From: Methanolobus sp.
GTDB lineage: Archaea > Halobacteriota > Methanosarcinia > Methanosarcinales > Methanosarcinaceae
Direction of reading: 5' to 3'
Assembly: GCF_030682845.1 (NCBI RefSeq)
Contig: NZ_JAUXNK010000075.1
Coordinates: forward strand, 68,234-132,233
DNA: 64,000 bases
Below are positions 18,934 to 27,399 of the stretch, one piece after another. Below the pieces are notes generated by a model. That model ran no database searches. It saw only the letters and a list, made by a program, of their open reading frames with translations, and was not told where the DNA came from. The position numbers and the translations under genes are program-made. Within the stretch, counting starts at the first letter, position 1; the number at the start of each line of letters is the position of its first letter.

Positions 18934-19614
18934 ATGAAAACGGGTTATTTGCTCTTACTGTTCTTTGTAGTAATGCTCGCTGCAATTCTCGGTTTGAATC
19001 TTCCTCATGAATATACTCCAGATGATGTGGATGTAAATGACAGTGACACAATTCCTGCTTCAATGATGTCTGTCCCGGATAGTGATCCCAACACGGAAGA
19101 GAATGTTAAAGACGAGCGCGGCTGGTGGCTTCATAAGGGGCGCAGCTATGTATCTTACGGCGGCAGGGAATACACGGGCAATACTGCAGAGATTGCGAAG
19201 GTGGATCTGGTAATTCTCCTTAACGGGCAGGATGCAGGTAATTCTCCGGGCCAAGGGTTTGTTGCAGGCTCACAGGCCACTGCAGAGTATTTTGTTACCA
19301 ACATCGGTAATGTATCATTTGATGACATCATTGTCACAGATACTATCTTTGGAGATATAGGGGAATATGGAACCCTTGAAGCAGGTAAGAGTGTGTCTTT
19401 CTCAGTCACATACGATGTCCTGGAGGGGCAGTTCTCCAGTGCAGGAAAAGTTGTCGCATTCAACGAGAGCACTCTTGAGGCCTGTAGTGATGAACACAAT
19501 ATGTTCTATTATGGAATGAAAGTTCCTGTCTCTGACATACCGGAGTTCCCTACAATACTATTTCCCATGACAATATTGATAGGACTGGCGTTAATCTTCG
19601 GAAGAAAGGAATAG
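18934..19614 (+). CDS. PEF-CTERM surface protein
   Basis: A 226-residue exported protein with an N-terminal signal segment (about residues 3-22), an acidic Asp-rich linker and one Ig-like domain with TAEYFVTNIGN. The C-terminal tripartite signal is IPEFPTILFP, then a hydrophobic helix, then GRKE. This is the PEF-CTERM sorting signal known from Methanosarcinales, which is cut by an archaeosortase and probably swapped for a lipid anchor. The archaeosortase is not in this window. Two consecutive TAG codons end the gene. Confidence 0.85.
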   Translation: MKTGYLLLLFFVVMLAAILGLNLPHEYTPDDVDVNDSDTIPASMMSVPDSDPNTEENVKDERGWWLHKGRSYVSYGGREYTGNTAEIAKVDLVILLNGQDAGNSPGQGFVAGSQATAEYFVTNIGNVSFDDIIVTDTIFGDIGEYGTLEAGKSVSFSVTYDVLEGQFSSAGKVVAFNESTLEACSDEHNMFYYGMKVPVSDIPEFPTILFPMTILIGLALIFGRKE

Positions 19615-19689
19615 TAGCAGGCATCATTCATTTCCTGCTCTCTTTTACTGGTTCTAAGGGTATCAGTCACGAGTGGCAGTTATTATTTA

Positions 19690-20211
19690 TTACAGATATT
19701 CAGGCGACATTTCCTTGTAACGGTTTGCAAGTTCCACATACGAGGCAGCGTTTTCCTCTATGTGTTCCTTTTCCTTCTCATTCACCTGTCTTTTGATGTC
19801 GGCGGGAATACCCAGAATTACACTTCCTTCAGCAAACACCTTGCCCGGGGCTACCAGCGCGTTAGCTCCAATGATGGAGTAGTCCCCGATGACAGCACCA
19901 TTCAGGACCGTGGCATTCATTCCTATCATTACATTGTTTCCTATCCTGCATCCATGAAGAACTGCTCCATGGCCGACTGTTACATTGTCTTTTATTTCTG
20001 TCACTATGGAAGGATCAGTGTGGATGACCACGCTATCCTGTATACTGGTCCTGTTACCGATGATTATCTTTCCCATGTCTCCCCTGATGACTGCATTGAA
20101 CCATACACTGGAGAACTCCCCGATCTGCACATCCCCGATTATCTCAGCGGAATCTGCAATGAATGCTGTGCTGCAAATCAAGGGCATCTTAGTCATAAAT
20201 TCCCGAATCAT
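19690..20211 (-). CDS. Gamma-class carbonic-anhydrase-like hexapeptide protein
   Basis: A 173-residue left-handed beta-helix protein made of hexapeptide repeats (GDVQIG, GNRTSI, GNNVMIG, GDYSIIG). The three metal-binding histidines of gamma carbonic anhydrases are present at H64 (VVIHTD), H81 (TVGHG) and H86 (VLHG). The acidic loop of Cam that carries its proton-shuttle glutamate is absent, so this resembles the CamH branch. Activity as carbonic anhydrase is plausible but unproven for many relatives. Met6 (20196) is an alternative start. It ends facing the surface protein gene. Confidence 0.83.
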   Translation of the reverse strand: MIREFMTKMPLICSTAFIADSAEIIGDVQIGEFSSVWFNAVIRGDMGKIIIGNRTSIQDSVVIHTDPSIVTEIKDNVTVGHGAVLHGCRIGNNVMIGMNATVLNGAVIGDYSIIGANALVAPGKVFAEGSVILGIPADIKRQVNEKEKEHIEENAASYVELANRYKEMSPEYL

Positions 20212-20483
20212 CTATTCAATTCCTTACACTCATTTTGTTTAGAGCTATTTGTCTATGTTCCCTGTCAGGCTGACACCACATATAACTGCCAGTCTGTGAC
20301 CAAGAGCTGTTAGAATATTCAAAGCCGTATGATTTGTGACAAGCTATTGAATTTAAGTAGGGTTTAGATTAAATAAAAACATGGGGTTATATGTTAATGT
20401 CAGGATGGAGTTCCCCGGGCACCCTTATAATCTATTAACGGGTGGGGGACAGGTACATTTCCTGAAAATAGTGGGGTGAATAT

Positions 20484-20621
20484 TTGAAGCAGCTAAAAGA
20501 ATGTCCTGAGTGTAAGGCACGCTTGCATGACATGGACCAAAACATACAGCATTGTGAGATATGTGGATATTGGACGCAGAAGGGAACTGCCAGAATGGAT
20601 TCGGTAATGGTGTTTGCATAA
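20484..20621 (+). CDS. Tiny zinc-ribbon protein (45 residues)
   Basis: A TTG start at 20484 preceded by GGGGTGA opens a 45-codon frame ending at TAA 20619-20621. It has two CxxC knuckles, CPEC near residue 7 and CEIC near residue 24, the pattern of a treble-clef or zinc-ribbon microprotein. Function is unknown. It lies nine bases before a second tiny zinc-ribbon frame, so the two may be co-translated. The opposite strand gives longer frames, but these lack recognisable features. Confidence 0.55.
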   Translation: MKQLKECPECKARLHDMDQNIQHCEICGYWTQKGTARMDSVMVFA

Positions 20622-20630
20622 GGTGGGAAA

Positions 20631-20756
20631 GTGGAAGTACAAGAGAGAAAATCCTGTTCCAGGTGCAAAGGGACACTTAAGAAACATATGCTGGGCATGA
20701 ATCTATTTTACTTCTGTCCGGGCTGTGGTTACCATGCATCCGGTGATTTCCTTTAA
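20631..20756 (+). CDS. Tiny zinc-ribbon protein (41 residues)
   Basis: A GTG start at 20631, just after AGGTGGG, opens a 41-codon frame ending at TAA 20754-20756. It carries CSRC near residue 9 and CPGCGYH near residue 29, a complete zinc-ribbon. It follows another tiny zinc-ribbon frame with nine bases between them. They differ in spacing and sequence and are not a recent duplication. A single frameshifted gene is also possible, but each part has a full set of four cysteines. Confidence 0.55.
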   Translation: MEVQERKSCSRCKGTLKKHMLGMNLFYFCPGCGYHASGDFL

Positions 20757-20821
20757 ATTGGTAGAAATATCTCTTGCAAATACTTCTACTTTTTTAATTT
20801 ATTGCTTTAGCATACAGTTGC

Positions 20822-21733
20822 TCAGTCATCGAAAATACCAAGCCTTATTTTTATGAAATTATATACTTCGTTAGCTATGTCTATATCGCAGCAGCTTTCG
20901 ATTCCCTGGAACCCTGGTGAAGAATTTGCTTCGCACACCTTGAAGTGGTTCCCGTCAAATAACAGGTCGATTCCGGCTATATCAAGGCCAAAGATACGCG
21001 AGGTCTCTGTTGCAAGCCATTCTATTTCAGGCGTCATCTCGTAACTTTTCACATGCCCGCCTGTTGAAAAGTTTGCTTTGAAATTCCCATCCCTGGATGT
21101 CCTTTCTATGCAGGCTATGGGCCGGCCGCCAAGAACAAAGACTCTGAGGTCCCTGCCTTTACTCGTCTGTATGAACTCCTGGAGTATTATGTTCAGTTTA
21201 GGATCGGTTGAGTGTATTAAAGGCATCAGGTCGTTAAAACTTGCCTTATTGTCCGAGAGGTATACTCCTTTTCCGCGGGACCCTGAAATGGTCTTTATGA
21301 CAAGAGGAAATCCCAGGTATTTTTCCACAAGGTCCACATTTACAGGGTATTTTGCAAGCATGGTCCTTGGCACAGGGATATTATTCTCTGCAAGTATCTG
21401 CTGCGAATAAAGTTTATCCTTGACAGTGTCTATGCTATGGGCTGAGTTAAATGTGCGGACGCCAAGCCTTTCAAGATGTCTGATAACCGCCATCCCGAAA
21501 TAGGTGGTCCCGGCTCCTGTACGCGGAAGCAGGAAATCCGGTAGTGAAACTATCTTTCCATCGAGAAGTATGCTCTTGCGATCTTCCCTTGTAACAATGA
21601 GGTCTATCTGTTCGGGTCTTACAACCTGTATCTCTATGTTCCTTTTGCGTGCTGTTTCTATCAGGCGATGAATCTCATAAGCATCAGGCCACAGTTCTTT
21701 CTGGGTATATTTGTAAAGAATCCATCCCTTCAT
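20822..21733 (-). CDS. RimK-family ATP-grasp ligase
   Basis: A 303-residue ATP-grasp enzyme related to RimK, MptN and CofF, which add glutamate or similar amino acids to protein or cofactor carboxylates. Seen are the ATP-binding loop KTISGSRGKGVYL (about residues 140-152), LQEFIQTSKGRDLRVFVLG, and the metal-binding end DLLFDGNHFKVCEANSSPGFQG. The start at 21733 gives Met-Lys-Gly-Trp and has GAGGT ten bases upstream; the longer frame from 21817 is less likely. Substrate cannot be set from sequence; candidates include tetrahydrosarcinapterin (MptN) or coenzyme F420 (CofF). Confidence 0.8.
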   Translation of the reverse strand: MKGWILYKYTQKELWPDAYEIHRLIETARKRNIEIQVVRPEQIDLIVTREDRKSILLDGKIVSLPDFLLPRTGAGTTYFGMAVIRHLERLGVRTFNSAHSIDTVKDKLYSQQILAENNIPVPRTMLAKYPVNVDLVEKYLGFPLVIKTISGSRGKGVYLSDNKASFNDLMPLIHSTDPKLNIILQEFIQTSKGRDLRVFVLGGRPIACIERTSRDGNFKANFSTGGHVKSYEMTPEIEWLATETSRIFGLDIAGIDLLFDGNHFKVCEANSSPGFQGIESCCDIDIANEVYNFIKIRLGIFDD

Positions 21734-21883
21734 CCCGATTAACCTCAACTGGATATTGCTATACAATTGGCTTATTAGTATATAGCATATCTGATAAAAT
21801 ATCATGACCATTTGCATCTAAAGCCCAAGGTCACGGCTTTATAGCATACTGTCATTGCGCGGGACAGATCAGGCAGGTACAAG

Positions 21884-22048
21884 ATGGAAACAGAAGATAC
21901 GATCATTTGTGCGATTGCTATTGGCGTGTTAGTCTGTTTTGCAATATATGCATTAACAAGCCCCCTTCCATGCAGTCAGAGTCAGGTGGAGACTGTCACA
22001 TTTGGCGCAATATTCGCCTACATTTTCAGTCAGGCTGGTCTATTGTAG
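21884..22048 (+). CDS. Small membrane protein (54 residues), unknown
   Basis: ATG 21884 with CAGGT a few bases upstream opens 54 codons ending at TAG 22046-22048. The product has two hydrophobic segments, about residues 7-25 and 38-54, separated by a short polar loop with one cysteine. No family is recognised. It is convergent with the frameshifted reductase gene two bases away. The hydrophobic pattern and the ribosome-binding site make it more than a random frame. Confidence 0.5.
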   Translation: METEDTIICAIAIGVLVCFAIYALTSPLPCSQSQVETVTFGAIFAYIFSQAGLL

Positions 22049-22050
22049 GA

Positions 22051-22711
22051 TTACCCTTCGATCACCCGGTAAAGCACATGCAAATGTCCGCTGTCAAATA
22101 CATCCTGCCTTACCAGTTCCAGGGTCACGCCTGCCTTCACAGTTTTCCCGAACAGGCATAGATTCTCTTTTCCGGCTATTGCTGGTGTGACCACCAGGCT
22201 GATCATGCTTGCCAGTCCCTGATCCAGCAGTATGCCACATAGCGTGCTGCCACAATCAGTCACAATTTTCCCGAAGCCATATCTCTGATTGCATATCTCA
22301 AGTGCCTGCCTGTTCCTTACCTGTGATAATGTGGTCATAATCTCTCTGTTGCAGGTACTCTGCATATGAAGCAGGCGTTCCTTCGGAAATCAGTACGATT
22401 ACATCCTGGCAATATTCCGATCGCCTGAACACATGTAGCATACCTTCCAGAATGCCCCTGCTGTCCGCAATTATCCAGTAAGGTCTTGCTTCATCTCCTT
22501 TATATGCAGACTTTACGATATCGGATGGCTCTTCTGACGGGATATTGCCGATAAACATCTCGGCTCCGGTCTTAGCTGTATTGGAGCTGACCAGCATCGC
22601 ATCAGGTCCAAGGGAACCTAGTATCCGGTAGTGCAATCCTATATCTGCGCTAAACCCTGCCAGGGATCCATCAAGGCTGATGGTGTTATGTATTATCAGT
22701 TCTGGGAACAT
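22051..22711 (-). pseudogene. RibD/dihydrofolate-reductase-family gene with a frameshift
   Basis: Two minus-strand frames together make one protein of about 220 residues, the usual length of archaeal diaminopyrimidine reductase-like proteins. The first part (22298-22711) has the N-terminal motif TISLDGSLAGF and a substrate-site segment LVSSNTAKTG. The second part (22051-about 22325) has the C-terminal signature IVTDCGSTLCGILLDQGL followed by the final strands. The frame changes near 22315-22330. It is either a young pseudogene or a sequencing error. The family includes riboflavin-pathway reductases, but many members are uncharacterised. Confidence 0.72.
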
Positions 22712-23362
22712 CTATTTCTCCAGGCCCGTGGAAGCTATATGATTTCTTTTGAGATTATAGACCATCCTATTTAATCCTGAGGAAAGTCCTCCGAAAGTAA
22801 TAATCAATGCTTTCCGACCTGAATTGCATTCGTTCTGTTTCTATTACTCTTATGGCTAAAACTTCATAAATCGTGTATATCATAATGATGATGATTATTA
22901 TATTAGATAGTATAGATATATTTATATAGTATAATCAATTACTAGGATTTGCAGGTGCAATGCCTGCGACGCAGGAAACTGCAATGACCAATTTACATAT
23001 AGGTATGATATGTAACTTAACCGGAAATCCCGATAAGTAAAAACGAAATGTAACTGCAAAATGGAATAAGGGCAAAGGCTCATCCCCTCAACCTCTCCCT
23101 CCAAACATTGAACCTTGTCCTTATCCATGCAGTAACACACAATAAGTGGAGTATGAGCGGTTTAGTGGGAAACGATGGACTGTGGTGGTTCAGTGGGAAT
23201 AGTGGATTAGGAGTGGGAAGTAAAAGAGTGTGGGTACAGTAAATATCGGAGTATGAGCAAGTTGGGGTACATCACGGCAATGCCGGGATGTGCCGGGGTT
23301 ATTGTCAACATTGCGATTATAGTCAGTCCCTCCGTCCAGGGGAAAAATAACGGGTGGTAAAC
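22712..23362. other. Gene-poor AT-rich region with short repeats
   Basis: No supported gene lies here. The left half is very AT-rich. The right half contains repeated GGAGTATGAGC (about 23148-23158 and 23249-23259) and several AGTGGGA motifs, suggesting decayed or rearranged DNA. A 72-codon minus-strand frame at 22922-23140 has no recognisable features and I leave it out. Confidence 0.4.
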
Positions 23363-23465
23363 TCAATTACCACTCAGTTCCCTTGTTTTTTCGTAAATCC
23401 GAAGCACATCATCTTCTTCTCTGACTCTTTGAGGTAGCCAGTTAAAGATATCCCAGCTGCATGAA
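23363..23465 (-). pseudogene. Fragment of the 3' end of a TPR gene
   Basis: On the minus strand the sequence reads REEDDVLRIYEKTRELSGN followed by TGA. It closely matches the last residues of the large TPR protein at 24523-27162 (KEDDALWMYEKAKELIGN, TGA). At DNA level the match covers roughly 60 bases with scattered differences. No start or upstream TPR repeats remain. It looks like a partial duplication of the TPR gene end, now separated from it by the FilR1 gene. Confidence 0.65.
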
Positions 23466-23544
23466 TCATTTTCCCGGTTGGAGGCGTATAAATGAGAACT
23501 AAATTAGGTGCAGCTCAAAAAATATGCTTATTCCAGTATTTAGA

Positions 23545-23553
23545 TTCTTATAA
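23545..23553 (+). promoter_or_regulatory. TATA-like box before FilR1 copy B
   Basis: TTATAAATA lies in an AT-rich tract about 75 bases before the GTG start at 23626. This leaves a leader of about 50 bases that contains the strong AGGAG at 23613-23617. Confidence 0.4.
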
Positions 23554-23625
23554 ATACAAATAAGCCCTTATACTTTTTTGAGGGGAGTATTTGAAAATAT
23601 AGTTGTATTAAGAGGAGTGTCGCAA

Positions 23626-24408
23626 GTGAAGAAACCATTAATTGACGTGCTGTTAATGTCAGAGAAGAGAAAACAAGCACTTTTACTCTTGCAGGACAGT
23701 GCGAAGGAAATGGAATATCTTCTCAAATCCCTTGGTACTACCAGGCAGGCTCTGCTGCCTCAGATAAGGATACTGGAAGAGCATCACCTTGTTAATCACT
23801 ACGAAGATACCTATGGACTGACAGCCATTGGTAGACTGACAGTTGATGAGATGGCTCCACTGGTGGGTACCCTTGAAATTTTGGATGCAGATATTGATTA
23901 CTGGGGAACTCATGATTTCGATTTTATTCCACCAGCTCTACTGAAAAGAATCAAAGAGTTGAGGAGTTATGAGATTATTAATCCTCCCCTTGCGGACTTG
24001 TATTCTCTGCATAAAACATACCATCACAATAAAATAACAGAATATGTCTATTCAGTTGGTAACATCTTTTATCCTGATTACCAATCAAGATTCACTGAGA
24101 TGATAGATAATAAAATCACTACTAATTATATTGTGTCTGAGAATTTGTTTGATAAAGTAAGAAATGAATATTATGAAGATTTTAAAGTTTTCATTAAAAG
24201 TAAATATTTTAATTTATACGTCTACGATAAAAACATGAACTTTTTATTCTTTACATTTGATGATTACCATATAGTTATAAACATGCTAAAGAAAAATGGG
24301 GATGTTGATAGCAAGTACATCCTGTGTAGTACAAAGGATGCGCTTAAATGGGGAAAAGATCTTTTTGACCATTATCTGAAAGATTCAACACCAATAACTG
24401 AAATTTAG
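23626..24408 (+). CDS. FilR1-type winged-helix transcriptional regulator (copy B)
   Basis: A 260-residue paralogue of the regulator at 6389-7174, with the same N-terminal winged helix (SLGTTRQALLPQIRILEE) and C-terminal FilR1/DUF1724 domain. The GTG at 23626 is chosen because AGGAG lies eight bases before it and the product then begins Val-Lys-Lys-Pro, like copy A. The winged-helix half and the extreme C terminus are best conserved. The middle of the sensor domain (about residues 120-210) differs strongly, so the two copies probably respond to different signals. It ends in TAG. Confidence 0.83.
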   Translation: MKKPLIDVLLMSEKRKQALLLLQDSAKEMEYLLKSLGTTRQALLPQIRILEEHHLVNHYEDTYGLTAIGRLTVDEMAPLVGTLEILDADIDYWGTHDFDFIPPALLKRIKELRSYEIINPPLADLYSLHKTYHHNKITEYVYSVGNIFYPDYQSRFTEMIDNKITTNYIVSENLFDKVRNEYYEDFKVFIKSKYFNLYVYDKNMNFLFFTFDDYHIVINMLKKNGDVDSKYILCSTKDALKWGKDLFDHYLKDSTPITEI

Positions 24409-24522
24409 GCTTTGTAGTGGCCTATTTACTACTAATACTTGCGCAATGATTTAAAAAAGATAAGTCCCCTTGGTGCTACTTGCGAATGAAAACAAGAAGG
24501 GGATTTTTACGGGGCTGTTATA

Positions 24523-27162
24523 TCAATTACCTATCAGTTCCTTTGCTTTTTCGTACATCCAGAGTGCATCATCTTCTTTACCCATATTCTCAAGTATGTA
24601 GCCAAGGTTGTTCAGGGTGCATGCTGCGCTTTCCCTGTATGACACGTTATCAGGCTCTTCCTCAAGAATCATGGCGTATCTTTTGAGTGCATTCTCGTAC
24701 AGGGGCTTTGCTCTCTCTAGCTCTCCTTCCTCAAGAAGGAAGTACCCCAGGTTGTTAAGTATATACGCTACGTTCTGCTGATACTCAATGTTGTGGCTGT
24801 TCTCTCCGAGAAGTGTCTGGTATTCCATAAAAGATGCTTCAAACAAGCCTCGTGCCTCTTCCACCTGTCCCATATCAGTCAGCAGGGCGCCTAGCTTGCA
24901 TCTCATGGATGCTGTTCTTTCAAGGTAGAAAAGACTCGAAGTATCCACTGCGGCCAGTTCTCCATAGGATGATAATGCACTTTCATAGTACTTCCTTGCC
25001 TCGTCCATGTATCCATTCTCATCGAGTTGCAGTGCCATATTCTCCAGTATGGCAGCACTGTCTTTTCCGATGTATATATTGCCAGGGTCCATCTCAGCAA
25101 GCTTCTCACACAGCCTGAGCAGCATGTCATAGCTTTTGATCCTCTGCTCAAAATCCTCTATCTCAGGAACAGACACCTTCAAGTTCTCCAGCATGCGAGT
25201 GACCTTTAGGCGGTACTGTGAATTCTTACCCTCTCCTGAAATGAGTTTCAAGTAGATGTCCAACCCTTCTGCGACCTGTCCCTCATCGATCATCAGGTTT
25301 GCTATCTCCTCCCTGAGGCTTATTATGTTCTGGAAGTATCGCAGGTTATCAGGCTCTATTGCAAGCAGTTTCTCACGCATTGCAAGTATCTTCCCGTATT
25401 CAGCGATAAGCGCTTGCCTGTTGCTGGCATCAAGGGGATCCCTCTCCATGTTCATGAGGATGCTGTCAACTTTATCCCTATGGCTCTTAACAGAAGGCTC
25501 CATGCCACAGAGTCTGAAATATATCTCAAGGGCCTTGTCTTTTTCTTTGAGGTCTGTCCGGACAATACCGACGGCTTCAAGAGCGGAAACGAGCTTATCC
25601 ATGTATTCTTCATTGCTACCCTCAACGGACATCAGTGACTCATACATTGCGGCAGCCTTTTCAAAATGCTCTGCAGCCTCATTGTGCATCTCCATGCCCA
25701 GCATAAGCTTCCCTGTCTCATCCTGCAGGCCTGCAATATCCTTTTTGATGCCGGCATCATCCTGCATGATCCCGCCAAGCCTTATAAGCCTCTTAAGTAT
25801 TATCTCGCAGGCCCGGATCTTTTCCTGACCTTCATCTATCCCTTCTGCAAAATGTCGCAGATCATCGATAATATACCTGGCGCCGGACTGGAACATCTCA
25901 TCCGATGCTTCTGCTTCAAGAGCTTCCAGTGCAATATCAGATGCCAGGACAAGATCCTGCATAGCCATGCTTTCCTCATGCAGATCCTTTAGGAGCTTTC
26001 CGCGGATATCCAGAGCAAAAGCAACATTCAGCCGATAGGACATGTTGGAAGGATCGATGTCCTGTAGCAGCTCGCATGTTGTGAGTATTAGCTCATGGTC
26101 TCGGAGTTTTTCCCGGGAACTTTCCTCCTGGTCTACAAACTCATTAAGTTCCCTGAGCACAGAGATGATCCCTGAGCGGTATTCCGGGTTCTCAGGTTCA
26201 TTCTCAAGTAACTCCCGGAAGTATTGCAAAGAATTGATGAGCTTCTCTCTCTCACTTTCCGGTTCCTTTGATTCTGCAAAAAGTTCATGATTTATATCCT
26301 CTGACGGGGCTCCTGCAGCGTTAGCTGCGCTGTCATCTTTCCTTTCTGCAGCAAGGCGTTCCTCTATTGCCTGTGCCTCGGCGTACAGGGCTTTGGCATC
26401 AATGGTTTTACCGGCAGACATGAGCACATCTGCATAGCCCTTCAGGGCAAAGGCGAGCCTCTCAACATAAAGTGCTGTTGGGTCCATCTCGATAATTCTG
26501 CGGTAGGTATCCACCAGTTGCCGGTACTTCTCTTCCGAAAGATCCCCTGGCGAGCTGCCTGCCTCAAGATTGAGGAGATTCTCAAGGATAGTTGCCATCT
26601 TGAACTGCAGGGTCGTAGCCCTGCCAGCTTCCTCGGGACTCTCCCGGAGTATGCGTAGAGCTTTTTCAAAGCTTTTCTGTGCAGCTTCCTCTTCTCCCTC
26701 TTCCGCCAGCAGGGCTCCAAGGTTGTTCAGCGTTGAAGCAGCGTTTGACCTGTAAGTCATGTTGTTACTGTCACTCCCCAGAAGTTTATCATAAGCGTGT
26801 ATGGATATATCATAATTTTTCCTTGCCTCTTCTTTGGATCCCTTTTTTTCCAGGATGCCAGCCAGATTACTGAAAATACCTGCCCTCTGTTCGTAATTTA
26901 CATAGCCGTTGACCGAAAGATCATTGCTGACATCAACAGCGAGCCTGTATCTTTCAAAAGCATCATCCTCACGGCCCGTTGAAAGCAAGAGATCGGCGTA
27001 TGTCTGCAATACGCTGGCATGGATCTCGGGAGATTCGGCTTCCTTTACACTGTGTTCTGCCAGCTCCAGGGCATGAAGCGCATCCTCATATAACCCTTTC
27101 TCGATGAAGGACACCCCTTTGTTGAGGTGTCTGACTGCTATATCTCTTGATCGTGTGGACAT
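24523..27162 (-). CDS. Large cytosolic TPR-repeat protein
   Basis: An 879-residue protein built almost wholly of tetratricopeptide repeats, for example GVSFIEKGLYEDALHALELA near residue 17, TLNNLGALLAEEGEEEAAQKSFEKAL near 150, and two strong C-terminal repeats of the form LNNLGYxLxExGxxxxAxxxYExAL. There is no signal peptide or membrane helix. TPR arrays serve as scaffolds for protein complexes; the partner is unknown. The repeats in the middle are diverged. A truncated copy of its 3' end lies about 1.1 kb downstream at 23363. Confidence 0.85.
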   Translation of the reverse strand: MSTRSRDIAVRHLNKGVSFIEKGLYEDALHALELAEHSVKEAESPEIHASVLQTYADLLLSTGREDDAFERYRLAVDVSNDLSVNGYVNYEQRAGIFSNLAGILEKKGSKEEARKNYDISIHAYDKLLGSDSNNMTYRSNAASTLNNLGALLAEEGEEEAAQKSFEKALRILRESPEEAGRATTLQFKMATILENLLNLEAGSSPGDLSEEKYRQLVDTYRRIIEMDPTALYVERLAFALKGYADVLMSAGKTIDAKALYAEAQAIEERLAAERKDDSAANAAGAPSEDINHELFAESKEPESEREKLINSLQYFRELLENEPENPEYRSGIISVLRELNEFVDQEESSREKLRDHELILTTCELLQDIDPSNMSYRLNVAFALDIRGKLLKDLHEESMAMQDLVLASDIALEALEAEASDEMFQSGARYIIDDLRHFAEGIDEGQEKIRACEIILKRLIRLGGIMQDDAGIKKDIAGLQDETGKLMLGMEMHNEAAEHFEKAAAMYESLMSVEGSNEEYMDKLVSALEAVGIVRTDLKEKDKALEIYFRLCGMEPSVKSHRDKVDSILMNMERDPLDASNRQALIAEYGKILAMREKLLAIEPDNLRYFQNIISLREEIANLMIDEGQVAEGLDIYLKLISGEGKNSQYRLKVTRMLENLKVSVPEIEDFEQRIKSYDMLLRLCEKLAEMDPGNIYIGKDSAAILENMALQLDENGYMDEARKYYESALSSYGELAAVDTSSLFYLERTASMRCKLGALLTDMGQVEEARGLFEASFMEYQTLLGENSHNIEYQQNVAYILNNLGYFLLEEGELERAKPLYENALKRYAMILEEEPDNVSYRESAACTLNNLGYILENMGKEDDALWMYEKAKELIGN

Positions 27163-27399
27163 AGGTGGTATTTCTCTGGATCTTCAGTTATGATAGTGAG
27201 TGTTGATACTGAGTGTTAGTCAGTTGGTACTATATCTCAAAGCAACAGTTAGCATAGTATTATATTTTTCTGCCGGAATGTTGCTAATTGCATTACATTA
27301 TTTAAAAATGCACCTATGAAGCCTGTTCTAAAGCAAAAGATAGTTTTTGGAAGGATATCTAGAGAATTCTGCCTGGTATTTTTATCTTCCTTTCACATC

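Noticed and set aside
20425-20698. Minus-strand frames of 64 to 87 codons over the zinc-ribbon pair
   Set aside because: They have no recognisable features and overlap each other. The plus-strand frames have paired CxxC motifs and ribosome sites.
22922-23140. 72-codon minus-strand frame in the gene-poor region
   Set aside because: It has no ribosome site or conserved motif and lies in a region of mixed repeats and AT-rich DNA.
22850-23260. Possible CRISPR array in the gene-poor segment
   Set aside because: The short repeated motifs are irregular in spacing and length, with no constant spacer pattern.
23487-23565. 23-codon frame after GGAGGCGTATAA before FilR1 copy B
   Set aside because: It is very short and AT-rich; the SD-like sequence is probably chance and the region serves as promoter.
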